DNA of 64,000 bases, from assembly GCF_019285775.1 (NCBI RefSeq), contig NZ_CP079105.1:4038603-4102602 (forward strand), written 5' to 3'. Source of the stretch: Skermania piniformis (lineage in GTDB: Bacteria > Actinomycetota > Actinomycetes > Mycobacteriales > Mycobacteriaceae). A program made the translations under genes and the position numbers. Below are positions 9,679 through 18,457 of the stretch, one piece after another. The notes beneath the pieces are model-generated. The model made no database searches, was not told the origin of the DNA, and saw nothing but the letters and a program-made list of their open reading frames with translations. How positions within the stretch are numbered: the stretch's first letter is position 1; each line of letters begins with the position of its first letter.

Positions 9679-10992
9679 TCAGCGCTCGACGATGGCGGTG
9701 ACACCCTGCCCACCGGCCGCGCAGATCGAGATCAAGCCGCGTCCGGAGCCCTTCTCGGCCAGCATCTTCGCCAGTGAGGCGACGATCCGGCCGCCGGTCG
9801 CGGCGAACGGGTGTCCCGCGGCCAGCGACGAGCCGTTTACGTTCAGCTTGCTGCGATCGATCGCGCCGAGTGCCCCGTCCAGCCCCAGCCGCTCCTTGCA
9901 GTAGGCATCCGACTCCCAGGCCTGCAAAGTGGCCAGCACCACCGAAGCAAACGCCTCGTGGATCTCGTAGAAGTCGAAATCCTGCAGGGTCAGCCCGTTG
10001 CGCGCGAGCAGCCGGGGCACCGCATAGGTCGGCGCCATCAACAGTCCGTCCGGGCCGTGCACGTAATCGACCGCAGCGGTTTCCGAATCGACGAGATGGG
10101 CGAGCACCGGCAGTCCCCGCTCGGCCGCCCACTCGTCGGTGGCCAACAGCGCTACCGCCGCGCCGTCGGTCAGCGGGGTGGAGTTGCCGGCGGTCATCGT
10201 CGCGTCACCGGCCGCAACCCCGAACACCGGCCGCAGTGTCGCCAGCTTCTCGACGTTGGAATTCGGCCGCAGGTTGTCGTCCCGGGTCAGCCCGAGAAAC
10301 GGGGTGACCAGGTCGTCGAAGAAACCACGGTCGTAGGCGGCCGCCATGTTCCGATGGCTGGCCGCGGCCAGCTCGTCCTGGTCGGCGCGCCGAACACCGA
10401 ACTCCTTGGCCGTGATCGCCGCGCTCTCGCCCATGGACAGGCCGGTGCGCGGCTCGGCATTACGCGGGATCTCGATTCCCAGCATGCTCGGGCGCACGTC
10501 GGCGAGCAGCTTCAGCCGATCACCGGTGCTCTTCGCCCGATTCAGCGAGAGCAGGAACTCACGCAGGTCTTCGCCGACCCCGATCGGGGCGTCCGAGGTG
10601 GTGTCGGTGCCGCCGCCGATACCGGCGTCGATCCGCCCGGCAGCGATCGCGTCACCGACGGCGACCAGCGACTGGAGGCCGGTGCCACACGCCTGGGTGA
10701 GATCGAAGGCCGGGGTGTACGGGCTGAGTCGACTGCCCAGGACGCTTTCCCGGACCATGCCGTGCTCGCCGATCCGCTTGAGCACCGCCCCGCCCACCAC
10801 CAGGCCGAGCCGCTCGTCCTGCAGATTGAACCGGCTCACCAGGCCGTCCAATGTCGCGGTCAGCATGTCCTGATTGCTCGCCTTGGCATATGCGCCGTCC
10901 GAGCGGGCGAACGGAATCCGATTGCCGCCGACGATCCCGACCGCCCGTCGCCCGGCCGGGGGATTCTTGGTCGTCGCATTCTTGGTTGCCAC
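9679..10992 (-). CDS. fadA2: Acetyl-CoA acyltransferase (thiolase, FadA2 type)
   Basis: Thiolase interconverting 3-ketoacyl-CoA plus CoA and acyl-CoA plus acetyl-CoA. The 437-residue product has the nucleophile motif [12 protein letters not shown] (Cys near residue 102), the NEAF-like EIHEAFASV, the base histidine in [15 protein letters not shown] and the C-terminal cysteine in CAAGGQG. Length matches M. tuberculosis FadA2 (Rv0243). GTG 10992 was chosen because GGAGAG lies just upstream and homology begins there; the open frame continues upstream through the operator palindrome. It is divergent from fabG4, the same layout as Rv0243/Rv0242c. Likely controlled through the palindrome at 11022-11063. 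Confidence 0.92.
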   Translation of the reverse strand: MATKNATTKNPPAGRRAVGIVGGNRIPFARSDGAYAKASNQDMLTATLDGLVSRFNLQDERLGLVVGGAVLKRIGEHGMVRESVLGSRLSPYTPAFDLTQACGTGLQSLVAVGDAIAAGRIDAGIGGGTDTTSDAPIGVGEDLREFLLSLNRAKSTGDRLKLLADVRPSMLGIEIPRNAEPRTGLSMGESAAITAKEFGVRRADQDELAAASHRNMAAAYDRGFFDDLVTPFLGLTRDDNLRPNSNVEKLATLRPVFGVAAGDATMTAGNSTPLTDGAAVALLATDEWAAERGLPVLAHLVDSETAAVDYVHGPDGLLMAPTYAVPRLLARNGLTLQDFDFYEIHEAFASVVLATLQAWESDAYCKERLGLDGALGAIDRSKLNVNGSSLAAGHPFAATGGRIVASLAKMLAEKGSGRGLISICAAGGQGVTAIVER

Positions 10993-11021
10993 TACGGACT
11001 CTCCATCGACTCGAGTTGTCT

Positions 11022-11063
11022 GCTCGACAACTAACTTACTCCAGAGTAAGTTAGTTGTCGAGC
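11022..11063. promoter_or_regulatory. 42-bp near-perfect palindrome in the fadA2-fabG4 divergent promoter
   Basis: Two exact 20-base inverted arms (11022-11041 and 11044-11063) are separated by the dinucleotide CA. The centre reads CTTACTCCAGAGTAAG (11035-11050). The same CTTACTC-N4-GTAAG pattern occurs in front of the nearby TetR gene (14035-14050). The simplest reading is an operator, possibly bound by two repressor dimers, controlling both divergent genes. It could also form a cruciform or an RNA hairpin in either leader. Confidence 0.75.
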
Positions 11064-11116
11064 TTCGCTGCGGCGGACCGGCGAAGCAACAACCGGCACC
11101 CGAAGGTAGGACAACA

Positions 11117-12478
11117 GTGGCACCCAGCAAGGCAGCCCCGGACCTGTACTCGTCGTTCCTGGCCACCGCGCCCGGCGCATTCCTGGCGAAGCAGGCCGGT
11201 CTTCCCCAGCCGGAGACACTGCGCCGGTACCGGGCCGGCGAGCCCGCGTTGCCCGGCCCGATCCTGCTCGGCGGCTCCGGCCGATTGGTCGATCCGACCC
11301 GGGAGCTGTTGTCGGACTACGTCTTCGCCGATACCGCCGGCCGGGCTACGGAAGCGTACGGCGCCCTGGTCTTCGATGCGACCGGGATCGAGTCGGTGCC
11401 CGACCTGGCCCAGCTGTTCGACTTCTTCCAGCCGGCAATCCGCGACCTCGGCCCGTCCGGGCGGGTCGTCGTACTCGGCAGCACCCCCGAGCAGGCCGGT
11501 TCGGTGTCGGCGCAGGTCGCCCAACGCGCGCTGGAGGGCTTCACCCGGAGCGTCGGCAAGGAGCTGCGCCGCGGCGGCACCGCACAACTGGTCTACCTCG
11601 ATCCCGCGGCGGCCACCGCCGCCACCGGGCTGGCGTCGACGCTGCGCTTCCTGCTCTCGGCCAAGTCGGCCTACGTCGACGGGCAGGTGATCCGGGTCGG
11701 CGCAGCGGATTCCGACCTCACCGCGATCGACTGGAACCGGCCGCTGGACGGCAAGGTCGCCATCGTCACCGGGGCCGCTCGCGGCATCGGCGCGACGATC
11801 GCCGAGGTGCTCGCCCGCGACGGCGCCCACGTGATCTGCGCGGATGTGCCGCAAGCCGGCGAGGCACTGTCGGCGACGGCGAACCTGGTGCACGGCACCG
11901 CGCTGGCACTCGACGTCACCGCGCCGGACGCCGCCGAGAAGATCGCTACCCACCTGAACGAACGGCACGGCGGCACCGTGGACGTGCTGGTGCACAATGC
12001 CGGAATCACCCGGGACAAGACCCTGGCCAACATGGACAGCGCCCGCTGGAACACCGTGCTGAACGTCAATCTTCTTGCACCACAGCAGATCACCGAATCG
12101 CTGGTGGCAGCAGGGGCGCTCCGCGCCGGCAGCCGGGTGATCGATGTGTCCTCGATCGCCGGGATTGCCGGCAACCGGGGGCAGACCAACTACGGCACCT
12201 CCAAAGCCGGGGTGATCGGCCTCGTCCAAGCCACCGCGCCGGCGCTGGCCGAGCAGGAGATGACGATCAACGCGGTCGCGCCCGGCTTCATCGAAACCGC
12301 GATGACCGCCGCCATCCCGTTCGCCACCCGGGAAGCCGGCCGGCGGATGAACTCGCTGCTGCAAGGCGGACAGACCGTGGACGTCGCCGAGACCATCGCC
12401 TACTTCGCCAGCCCGGCGTCGAACGCGGTGAACGGCAACATCGTCCGGGTGTGCGGCCAGAGCCTGATCGGAGCGTGA
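11117..12478 (+). CDS. fabG4: 3-ketoacyl-ACP/CoA reductase, high-molecular-weight FabG4 type
   Basis: Reduces 3-ketoacyl thioesters. The 453-residue length and two-part build match FabG4 (Rv0242c): residues 1-205 are the degenerate flavodoxin-like N-terminal domain and residues 210-453 a classical SDR fold. The cofactor loop [20 protein letters not shown] starts near residue 217, NAG is in [11 protein letters not shown], and the catalytic Ser-Tyr-Lys set is in DVSSIAG and YGTSKAG (about 344-362). The GTG at 11117 is preceded by GGTAGGAC, and homology begins there. The next gene, htdX, begins 7 bp after the stop, giving a reductase-dehydratase pair opposite a thiolase. Confidence 0.93.
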   Translation: MAPSKAAPDLYSSFLATAPGAFLAKQAGLPQPETLRRYRAGEPALPGPILLGGSGRLVDPTRELLSDYVFADTAGRATEAYGALVFDATGIESVPDLAQLFDFFQPAIRDLGPSGRVVVLGSTPEQAGSVSAQVAQRALEGFTRSVGKELRRGGTAQLVYLDPAAATAATGLASTLRFLLSAKSAYVDGQVIRVGAADSDLTAIDWNRPLDGKVAIVTGAARGIGATIAEVLARDGAHVICADVPQAGEALSATANLVHGTALALDVTAPDAAEKIATHLNERHGGTVDVLVHNAGITRDKTLANMDSARWNTVLNVNLLAPQQITESLVAAGALRAGSRVIDVSSIAGIAGNRGQTNYGTSKAGVIGLVQATAPALAEQEMTINAVAPGFIETAMTAAIPFATREAGRRMNSLLQGGQTVDVAETIAYFASPASNAVNGNIVRVCGQSLIGA

Positions 12479-12485
12479 GCACGCC

Positions 12486-13379
12486 GTGAGCACCTCCCGG
12501 ACCATCGTCCTGCCTCGGCGTCCGGCCGCCGGCCGCCAGTACCTGCGAGCGGCGTTGGGCGCGGTGCCGATGCCCGGGCCGTTGTCCCGCCGGCGTACCG
12601 CCCTACCGGAGCGGACCGCGGAACTGACCGGACTGCGCGTCGATCGGGACAACCTGGCCGACTACACCCGCGCCTGCGGGCTCCGATTCGGCGACACCCT
12701 GCCGATCACCTACCCGTTCACCCTCACGTTCCCGGTGATCATGGAGTTGATCATCGCGCGCGACTTCCCGTTCAGCGCGGTCGGAGCGGTGCACGCGGAG
12801 AACCTGATCACCCAGGAGCGGCCGATCTCGACGAGCGAACCCCTCGATATCCGGGCGCGGACCGCCAACCTCCGCGAGCATCCGAAGGGGCTGCTGGTCG
12901 ACGCGATCAGCGAGATCAGCGTCGGCCGGGAGCCGGTCTGGCGACAGGTCACCACGTTCCTGCATCAGCAACGCACCTCGCTGTCGGACGCTCCGCGCTC
13001 GGCGCCGAAGTCCGATCAAGCGCCGCCGCCCCCGCTGCGGCGCCTGCAGGTCGACCAGTCCATCATCGATCGCTACGCTGCCGCGTCCGGCGACCGAAAT
13101 CCGATTCACACCTCGACCCTGGGCGCCAAGGCGTTCGGCTTCCCGGCGACGATCGCCCACGGTATGTGGGAGGCCGCTGCGGTGCTCGCCGCGGTCGAGG
13201 GGCGGATTCCGGATCAGGTCCGCTATCAGGTGAAGTTCGGTAAGCCGGTGCTGCTGCCGGCGACGCTCAACCTCTATGCCGACCCGGTCGACGGGCCGGA
13301 CGGAACCGGCTGGGACCTGGCGTTGCGGCACCCGACGAAGGGATATCCGTACCTGACCGGCACCCTGCGGGCCGGCTGA
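12486..13379 (+). CDS. htdX: 3-hydroxyacyl-thioester dehydratase, MaoC-like (HtdX type)
   Basis: Dehydrates 3-hydroxyacyl-ACP/CoA to the trans-2-enoyl form. The 297-residue product has a double hot-dog arrangement: a degenerate N-terminal half and a C-terminal half with the hydratase-2 motif YAAASGDRNPIH (about residues 198-209), then AKAFGFPATIAHGMWEAAAV. Asp and His of GDRNPIH are the catalytic pair. The gene lies 7 bp after fabG4 and corresponds in position to Rv0241c. The Arg/Pro-rich first 35 residues are less conserved, so the true start could lie slightly downstream of GTG 12486. The stop is 21 bp from the convergent TetR gene. Confidence 0.9.
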   Translation: MSTSRTIVLPRRPAAGRQYLRAALGAVPMPGPLSRRRTALPERTAELTGLRVDRDNLADYTRACGLRFGDTLPITYPFTLTFPVIMELIIARDFPFSAVGAVHAENLITQERPISTSEPLDIRARTANLREHPKGLLVDAISEISVGREPVWRQVTTFLHQQRTSLSDAPRSAPKSDQAPPPPLRRLQVDQSIIDRYAAASGDRNPIHTSTLGAKAFGFPATIAHGMWEAAAVLAAVEGRIPDQVRYQVKFGKPVLLPATLNLYADPVDGPDGTGWDLALRHPTKGYPYLTGTLRAG

Positions 13380-13400
13380 GCGGACGGGCGGGCCGCCGAG

Positions 13401-14000
13401 CTACTCCTCGTCTCGGCGGCCGGCCAAGCCCAGCCACGCCAGGTTCTCCAACAGATTCACCGCGGCCTTCGCGGCGAGCTCGCCACCGGCGATCCGGTCG
13501 GCCACCGCCTCGCCCGCGCCGATCAGCGCAACCGCCATGACGGTGAAATCGGTGTCCGGCGTCGGATTCTTGGTGCTGGTCCGCAGCAGATTTGCGGTCA
13601 GTTCGACCAGCCGGTCCCGACTGGCCTTCACCTGCCCGGCGAACGCCGGCTGGCCGATCGCCTGGCGATAGAGCACGTTCCACGACCGACGGTTGTGTTC
13701 GACGAAGGTCAGAAACGAATCCAACGCCACCCGGACCTGTTCGTGCGGGGTCAGCAGCGGGTCGCCGGCCGGCGCGATCGCCTCGACGAACCGGGTGGCC
13801 TCCCGATCGATGCAGGCGGTGAACAGCTCATCCTTGGAGCCGTAGTACAGGTACAACATCGGCTTGGAAATCTGCGCCGCGGCTGCTATTGCATCCATCG
13901 AGGCATCGTGAAATCCATTCTGGGAGAACACTTCCACCGCTGCATCCAGCATCTGCTGCTCCCGGATGGCGCGCGGCAGCCGCTTGGTTCCACCCGCCAT
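13401..14000 (-). CDS. TetR-family transcriptional regulator
   Basis: A 199-residue TetR protein. The helix-turn-helix covers about residues 12-60 (MLDAAVEVFSQNGFHDASMD, then ISKPMLYLYYGSKDELF); the C-terminal ligand-binding half is all-helical with no recognisable ligand signature. It corresponds in position to Rv0238, beside lpqI and the fadA2/fabG4/htdX genes. A CTTAC-N6-GTAAG palindrome lies 35 bp before its ATG, and a matching one sits between fadA2 and fabG4, suggesting that it represses itself and those lipid genes, with an acyl-CoA-like inducer as the natural guess. That regulatory link is inference. Confidence 0.9.
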   Translation of the reverse strand: MAGGTKRLPRAIREQQMLDAAVEVFSQNGFHDASMDAIAAAAQISKPMLYLYYGSKDELFTACIDREATRFVEAIAPAGDPLLTPHEQVRVALDSFLTFVEHNRRSWNVLYRQAIGQPAFAGQVKASRDRLVELTANLLRTSTKNPTPDTDFTVMAVALIGAGEAVADRIAGGELAAKAAVNLLENLAWLGLAGRRDEE

Positions 14001-14034
14001 CGCACCCTCCTGCCGCCCGGTCGACTCCCGGCTT

Positions 14035-14050
14035 CTTACTCTACGGTAAG
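14035..14050. promoter_or_regulatory. Predicted TetR operator upstream of the TetR gene
   Basis: CTTACTCTACGGTAAG is an inverted repeat (CTTAC-N6-GTAAG) placed 35-50 bp ahead of the TetR start codon. It shares CTTACTC and GTAAG at the same spacing with the centre of the palindrome at 11022-11063, three kilobases away. Confidence 0.6.
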
Positions 14051-14069
14051 TTCCGGCGAGCGGGTCGGA

Positions 14070-15302
14070 TCAGCAGGGCACGGCATTCTTGAACCGGCCG
14101 ACCCGAAGGACCGACTCGTCCACCTGCTGTTCGCTGAGCCGGCCGGCGGCGACCGCCTGGGTCAACTGATCCAGCACTGCCGGGACGGCATCGGTGCTGA
14201 TCCACAACGCATCGTCGGCGCCGGCCACCAAGGCCGCTTCGACCGCCGCCGGTACGCCCATCCGGTCGGTGATCGCCGCCATCCCGCTCAGGTCGTCGGT
14301 GAAGATCACCCCGTTGAACGGTAACGCTCCGTAGGGCAGACCCGTGCGCAAAGCGCGCATCACCTCCGGGCTGATGCTGGCCGGCCGGCCCGCCGCGGTC
14401 AGACCGGGCACGTCCAGGTGGCCGACCATGACCGCGGCGCCCGAACCGATCAGGTTCCGGAACGGCACCAGGTCCCGGCCCTGCATGGCCGCGAACGGCG
14501 GCGTGGTCACCGGACCCAGATGCGAATCGCCCGAAGCAGATCCGTGTCCGGGAAAGTGCTTGATCACCGCACCCAGGCCGGCATCGTGCAGGCCCCGGAT
14601 GTAGGCGTCGGCGTACTGGGTCACCACGTTCGGGTCACCGGAGAAGGACCGGTCGCCGATCACCGTGTCGTCCGGCTGATCGCTCACGTCGACCACCGGC
14701 GCGAAATCGACGGTGATGCCCAGGTCACGTAACTTGGTAGCGCGCGCCTTCTCCTGCTCGTAGGCCTGCTGCGGTGACATGGTCGCCGCGACCTCCTTCG
14801 CCGACGGCTGCGTCCCGATCAGGTTCGGAATCCGGGAGACCCGGCCACCCTCCTCGTCGATGGTGACCATCAACGGCACCTTGGCTTGATTCTTCACCTC
14901 GGCGAGCGAGCCGTTGGTCAGCAATGCCTGGTCGGTTCCACTGCCGACGAAGATGCCGCCGACCTGATGCGATCGCACCACGTTCAGCGCATCGGCCGGA
15001 CCGGAGACCCCGACGGTCAGCAACTGGGCCAGCTTCCCCCGGAGATCGAACTGCCGCAGGTAGGTATCGCCGCACACGTCGCCGAACGGCGCCGATACCG
15101 GCGTGACCGCGCCGGAACCCGCCGGTGCGGCCGACATCGCCGTCGGCGCCGACCGGTCGGGAGCCGACGAGCTGGACAGCGCGACCGGCGCCGAAGCGGA
15201 GGTGCAGGCCGAGGTGAGACCGACCCCGAACGCCAGTGCGGTCACCCCGACGGCGCGGCGCAGAGCGAACCGTGGCGGACGGCGCGAAGCAAGCAGACTC
15301 AT
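14070..15302 (-). CDS. lpqI: Lipoprotein beta-N-acetylglucosaminidase, glycoside hydrolase family 3 (LpqI/NagZ type)
   Basis: A 410-residue exported lipoprotein expected to remove N-acetylglucosamine from muropeptides during wall recycling. The signal peptide ends in the lipobox LTSAC (Cys near residue 33). The GH3 signature KHFPGHGSASGDSHLGPVTT is near residue 245, with the Asp-His dyad in the flexible loop. The nucleophile Asp is in IFTDDLSGMAAI near 332. Corresponds to Rv0237 LpqI, again next to a TetR gene. ATG 15302 (MSLLASRR) was chosen because it gives a proper signal peptide; the longer upstream reading would bury it. It lies 52 bp downstream of the second GGDEF-EAL gene on the same strand. 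Confidence 0.92.
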   Translation of the reverse strand: MSLLASRRPPRFALRRAVGVTALAFGVGLTSACTSASAPVALSSSSAPDRSAPTAMSAAPAGSGAVTPVSAPFGDVCGDTYLRQFDLRGKLAQLLTVGVSGPADALNVVRSHQVGGIFVGSGTDQALLTNGSLAEVKNQAKVPLMVTIDEEGGRVSRIPNLIGTQPSAKEVAATMSPQQAYEQEKARATKLRDLGITVDFAPVVDVSDQPDDTVIGDRSFSGDPNVVTQYADAYIRGLHDAGLGAVIKHFPGHGSASGDSHLGPVTTPPFAAMQGRDLVPFRNLIGSGAAVMVGHLDVPGLTAAGRPASISPEVMRALRTGLPYGALPFNGVIFTDDLSGMAAITDRMGVPAAVEAALVAGADDALWISTDAVPAVLDQLTQAVAAGRLSEQQVDESVLRVGRFKNAVPC

Positions 15303-15354
15303 AACGGCACCGTATCGTCCCGCTCGCCGGCGCGGCACCGGGCGTCGCCGGCGA

Positions 15355-17493
15355 TCAGCTCCGGCTCGGTGCATATAGACTCGCCGACCGGCGAAGCAGC
15401 TCGGCGATCACCTCGGGCGGCTTCGGCTGTTGGAAGTACCAGCCCTGCGCGGTATCGCAGCCGAGCCCGTGCAACTGCCGCGCCTGGCCCGGAGTCTCCA
15501 CCCCTTCCGCGGTCACCGCGAAACCCAGGGTGTGAACCAATCGGACCACCGCCTCGACGACCATCAGGTCGCGGCGGTTACCCGAATCCGGCGCCCCCAC
15601 CTGGTCGACCAGCGGTCCGGCCAGCTTCACCGTGTGCAGCGGCAGCTGCGCCAGCGCCGGAAGATTGGATGCACCGCTGCCGAAGTCGTCCACCGCGATG
15701 TGTACCCCGAGGCCGGCCAGCCGGTTCAGCGCGGTCAGCAACTGGTCGGTCAGGTCGGTGAATGCGCGTTCGGTCAGCTCCAACTGCAGCCGATCCGGCC
15801 GGACGCTGCTCTCGGTCAGGATCGCGCACACCCGATCGGCCCAGCCCAGGTCCGCCACATCGGAGGCGGCCACGTTGACGCTCACCATCGGCGCATGCTG
15901 CGGCTGCTCGTCGTACCAGCGCCGCTGATCCCGACACGCGCGATCGAGCACCCAGGCATCCAGCTCGGCGAGATGCATGACGTCGACGCCGGGATCGAGG
16001 AACTTCGCCGGTGGCAACAGGCCCAACCGCGGGTGCTGCCACCGCACCAACGCTTCCACCGCGACAATCGCTCGGTCGGTGAGCCGCACGATCGGCTGAT
16101 AGAAGACGATGAACTGGTTTCGCTCCAACGCGGCGTACCGGGCCCGGCCGGCCCGTTTCGCCCATTGCATGCCGGTATCCGCCGCCCAGAGCAGATCCTC
16201 CCCGGTCGCGCAGTTCTCGTCGCGCTCCATCACCCCGACACTGGCGGTCACCCGGACCCGCCGCCCGGCCAGCTCGAACGGCTTGGTGAACGCGTCCAGC
16301 ACGGTCGCGGCCAGCTCGGCCAGCGCCCCCTCGCCCGACAGATCCGGCACCAACACCGCGTACTCGTCGCCGGACAACCGGGCAACCAGGTCCTTCGGTT
16401 CGGCACACGCCCGAACCCGCGCGCCGGCCTGCCGCAACAACTCGTCGCCGGTCGCATGTCCGTAGCGGTCGTTCACCGCCCGGAATCGATCGAGCCCGAC
16501 CAGCAGCAGTCCCACCCGAGCCTGCTTGTCGGCCAGCGCCTCGTCCGCGGCCGCGAAGAATCCGCGCCGATCCGCGAGGCCGGTGAGTTCGTCGGATCGC
16601 CCGGTATCGGCAGTGTCCGGGTCGGGCTGTTCGGTCTCGAGTTGTTCGGTCTCGAGTTGCTCGATATCGGGCTGTTCGGTCGATACCGCCGATGCAACCA
16701 GGCAGAACAACCGCTCGCCGTCCGGCTCCGGCAGGGCCGTGACGGTCAGGTCGGCGCGAACGGATTCACCGTCCGGCCGCCGATACCCCCGCCGCACCGC
16801 GAAGCGGTCGATCTCACCGGCGACCAACGCCGGGTAGCGACCCGGTGTCGGCGCGTCGTCGTCGTCCGAGCCGAGCAGGTCGGTCACCGTCACCGAGTCG
16901 GCCAGGGTGTCCACCGGCTGGCCGAGCAACGTGGCAAACGCCGGGTTCACCTGGACGAACCGGCCAGCCGGGTCGGCCACCGCGAGCCCGACCCCGGCGT
17001 GCTCGAAAACCGCCCGCGGGCGGTCCTCGGTGACCACCCCCGCGTCGACAGCGTTCTCGGTAACAACACCCTCGTCCGGAGCCGGATCCGGCGCAGCACC
17101 GACGGCCGTACCGGTCGCCGCCAGGTCGAGCAGCGAGGTCCGCAACGCGGTCACGTACCCCGTCGCGAACGCCCCGAGCAGATCGCTGCGCCGCTCGGCC
17201 GAGACCGGCACCACATCGGTGAAGTAACGAGCGAGCAACGTCATCGTGGCACCGAGCGCGTCGTCGCCGACGAAGCCGGCCCGAGCCATATCCCGGCCGA
17301 GTGCGTGCACTCGCTCCGGCTCACCGTCGGTGGACCGGGCCGCGCCGTCCAGCTCGGCGGCGATCCGGTCCAGCAATTGCCGACCGTCGATCCGGTCCGC
17401 CGGCCGGACCTGATCACCACCGGCGATAACGACGTTGTGCCATTCCTCGGCGAGCGTGACGTGCGCAGCGTCGTCGCTCGACCGGTCCCTCAC
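15355..17493 (-). CDS. Cytoplasmic PAS-GGDEF-EAL protein, likely c-di-GMP phosphodiesterase
   Basis: A 712-residue soluble protein. Residues 1-160 are an uncharacterised helical domain, about 170-275 a PAS domain, about 310-445 GGDEF and 450-712 EAL. The cyclase signature is SGDEY (RLSGDEYAVLV, near 373) rather than GGDEF, so cyclase activity is uncertain. The EAL part keeps EALVRW, the Asn of VSVNVAASD, LELTER, DDFGSG, a Lys in TVKLAG and AEGVE, so hydrolysis of c-di-GMP is plausible. A short acidic Glu/Gln-Leu repeat (EQLETEQLETEQ) links PAS and GGDEF. Start GTG 17493 was chosen for its GGAGG six bases upstream. It has no membrane segment, unlike the paralogue at 6926-9526. Confidence 0.9.
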   Translation of the reverse strand: MRDRSSDDAAHVTLAEEWHNVVIAGGDQVRPADRIDGRQLLDRIAAELDGAARSTDGEPERVHALGRDMARAGFVGDDALGATMTLLARYFTDVVPVSAERRSDLLGAFATGYVTALRTSLLDLAATGTAVGAAPDPAPDEGVVTENAVDAGVVTEDRPRAVFEHAGVGLAVADPAGRFVQVNPAFATLLGQPVDTLADSVTVTDLLGSDDDDAPTPGRYPALVAGEIDRFAVRRGYRRPDGESVRADLTVTALPEPDGERLFCLVASAVSTEQPDIEQLETEQLETEQPDPDTADTGRSDELTGLADRRGFFAAADEALADKQARVGLLLVGLDRFRAVNDRYGHATGDELLRQAGARVRACAEPKDLVARLSGDEYAVLVPDLSGEGALAELAATVLDAFTKPFELAGRRVRVTASVGVMERDENCATGEDLLWAADTGMQWAKRAGRARYAALERNQFIVFYQPIVRLTDRAIVAVEALVRWQHPRLGLLPPAKFLDPGVDVMHLAELDAWVLDRACRDQRRWYDEQPQHAPMVSVNVAASDVADLGWADRVCAILTESSVRPDRLQLELTERAFTDLTDQLLTALNRLAGLGVHIAVDDFGSGASNLPALAQLPLHTVKLAGPLVDQVGAPDSGNRRDLMVVEAVVRLVHTLGFAVTAEGVETPGQARQLHGLGCDTAQGWYFQQPKPPEVIAELLRRSASLYAPSRS

Positions 17494-17755
17494 GTTCGCC
17501 TCCACAGGGCGAATGGTAGTCGGTACACGGAACCGGGCTCGCGGTCGCTCGGGCGGCACCGACGGCCCCTGGCCGCGCGCCCGCCGCCGGGCCGTACCGC
17601 GAGCTCGAAACCGCACGCTACCACCGACTTCGCGACCCCCACAGCTCGCTGTGCCGGGGGTCGACTCGCGCCGGTCTCGCAAACCCAGGGCGAACGTTTC
17701 CGGCGCCCCAGCCGGCCGGATCGGGCGCGGTGGGGCGCCGAACTAGGCTCACCTC

Positions 17756-18328
17756 GTGCTGCTCTCCGACCGCGACATCCGCGCCGAGATCCGGGCCGGC
17801 CGACTCGCTATCGATCCCTTCGAGCCGACCCTGGTTCAGCCGTCGAGCGTCGACGTCCGGCTGGACGGCCTGTTCCGCGTCTTCAACAACACCCGCTACA
17901 CCCACATCGATCCGGCGCAACGCCAGGACGAGCTGACCACGCTGGTCGAGCCGGCGGCCGGGGAACCGTTCGTGCTGCACCCGGGCGAGTTCGCGCTGGG
18001 CTCCACCTTGGAACGATGTGCGTTGCCCGACGATCTCGCGGGTCGACTGGAAGGTAAGTCCAGCCTGGGCCGGCTCGGTCTGCTCACCCACTCCACCGCC
18101 GGATTCATCGATCCGGGGTTCGCCGGACACATCACCCTGGAACTGTCCAACGTGGCCAATCTGCCGATCACCCTCTGGCCGGGGATGCGGATCGGCCAAC
18201 TCTGCCTGATCCGGCTCTCCAGTCCGGCCGAGCATCCCTACGGCAGTGCCGCAGCCGGCTCCAAGTATCAAGGCCAACGGGGCCCCACGCCGTCGCGGGC
18301 GTACCTGAATTTCGAACTGGCGGAGTAG
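17756..18328 (+). CDS. dcd: dCTP deaminase (dUMP-forming type)
   Basis: Makes dUMP (or dUTP) from dCTP, feeding thymidylate synthesis. The 190 residues equal the M. tuberculosis Dcd length. Motifs are [34 protein letters not shown] (active site), [20 protein letters not shown] and the C-terminal [13 protein letters not shown], which closes over the nucleotide. The THSTAG segment is that of the actinobacterial bifunctional deaminase/diphosphatase. Start is GTG 17756; the ribosome site is weak (AGGCTCACCTC). It is divergent from the GGDEF-EAL gene across a 262-bp gap. The tRNA gene often found next to dcd in mycobacteria is not visible here. Confidence 0.95.
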   Translation: MLLSDRDIRAEIRAGRLAIDPFEPTLVQPSSVDVRLDGLFRVFNNTRYTHIDPAQRQDELTTLVEPAAGEPFVLHPGEFALGSTLERCALPDDLAGRLEGKSSLGRLGLLTHSTAGFIDPGFAGHITLELSNVANLPITLWPGMRIGQLCLIRLSSPAEHPYGSAAAGSKYQGQRGPTPSRAYLNFELAE

Positions 18329-18457
18329 GCGCCTGCCCTGCCTATACTCCACCCGAAGTCGGTTAGTCCGAGAAGAACAAACCAAATGTATGAAACACTT
18401 CTCTATCCACTACCGGATGCGTGGAATGAGCCCTAGTATCGGGTCCTGGACGGCTTC

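Noticed and set aside
17494-17755. tRNA gene next to dcd, as in mycobacteria
   Set aside because: No cloverleaf or CCA-adjacent acceptor stem could be assembled from either flank of dcd.
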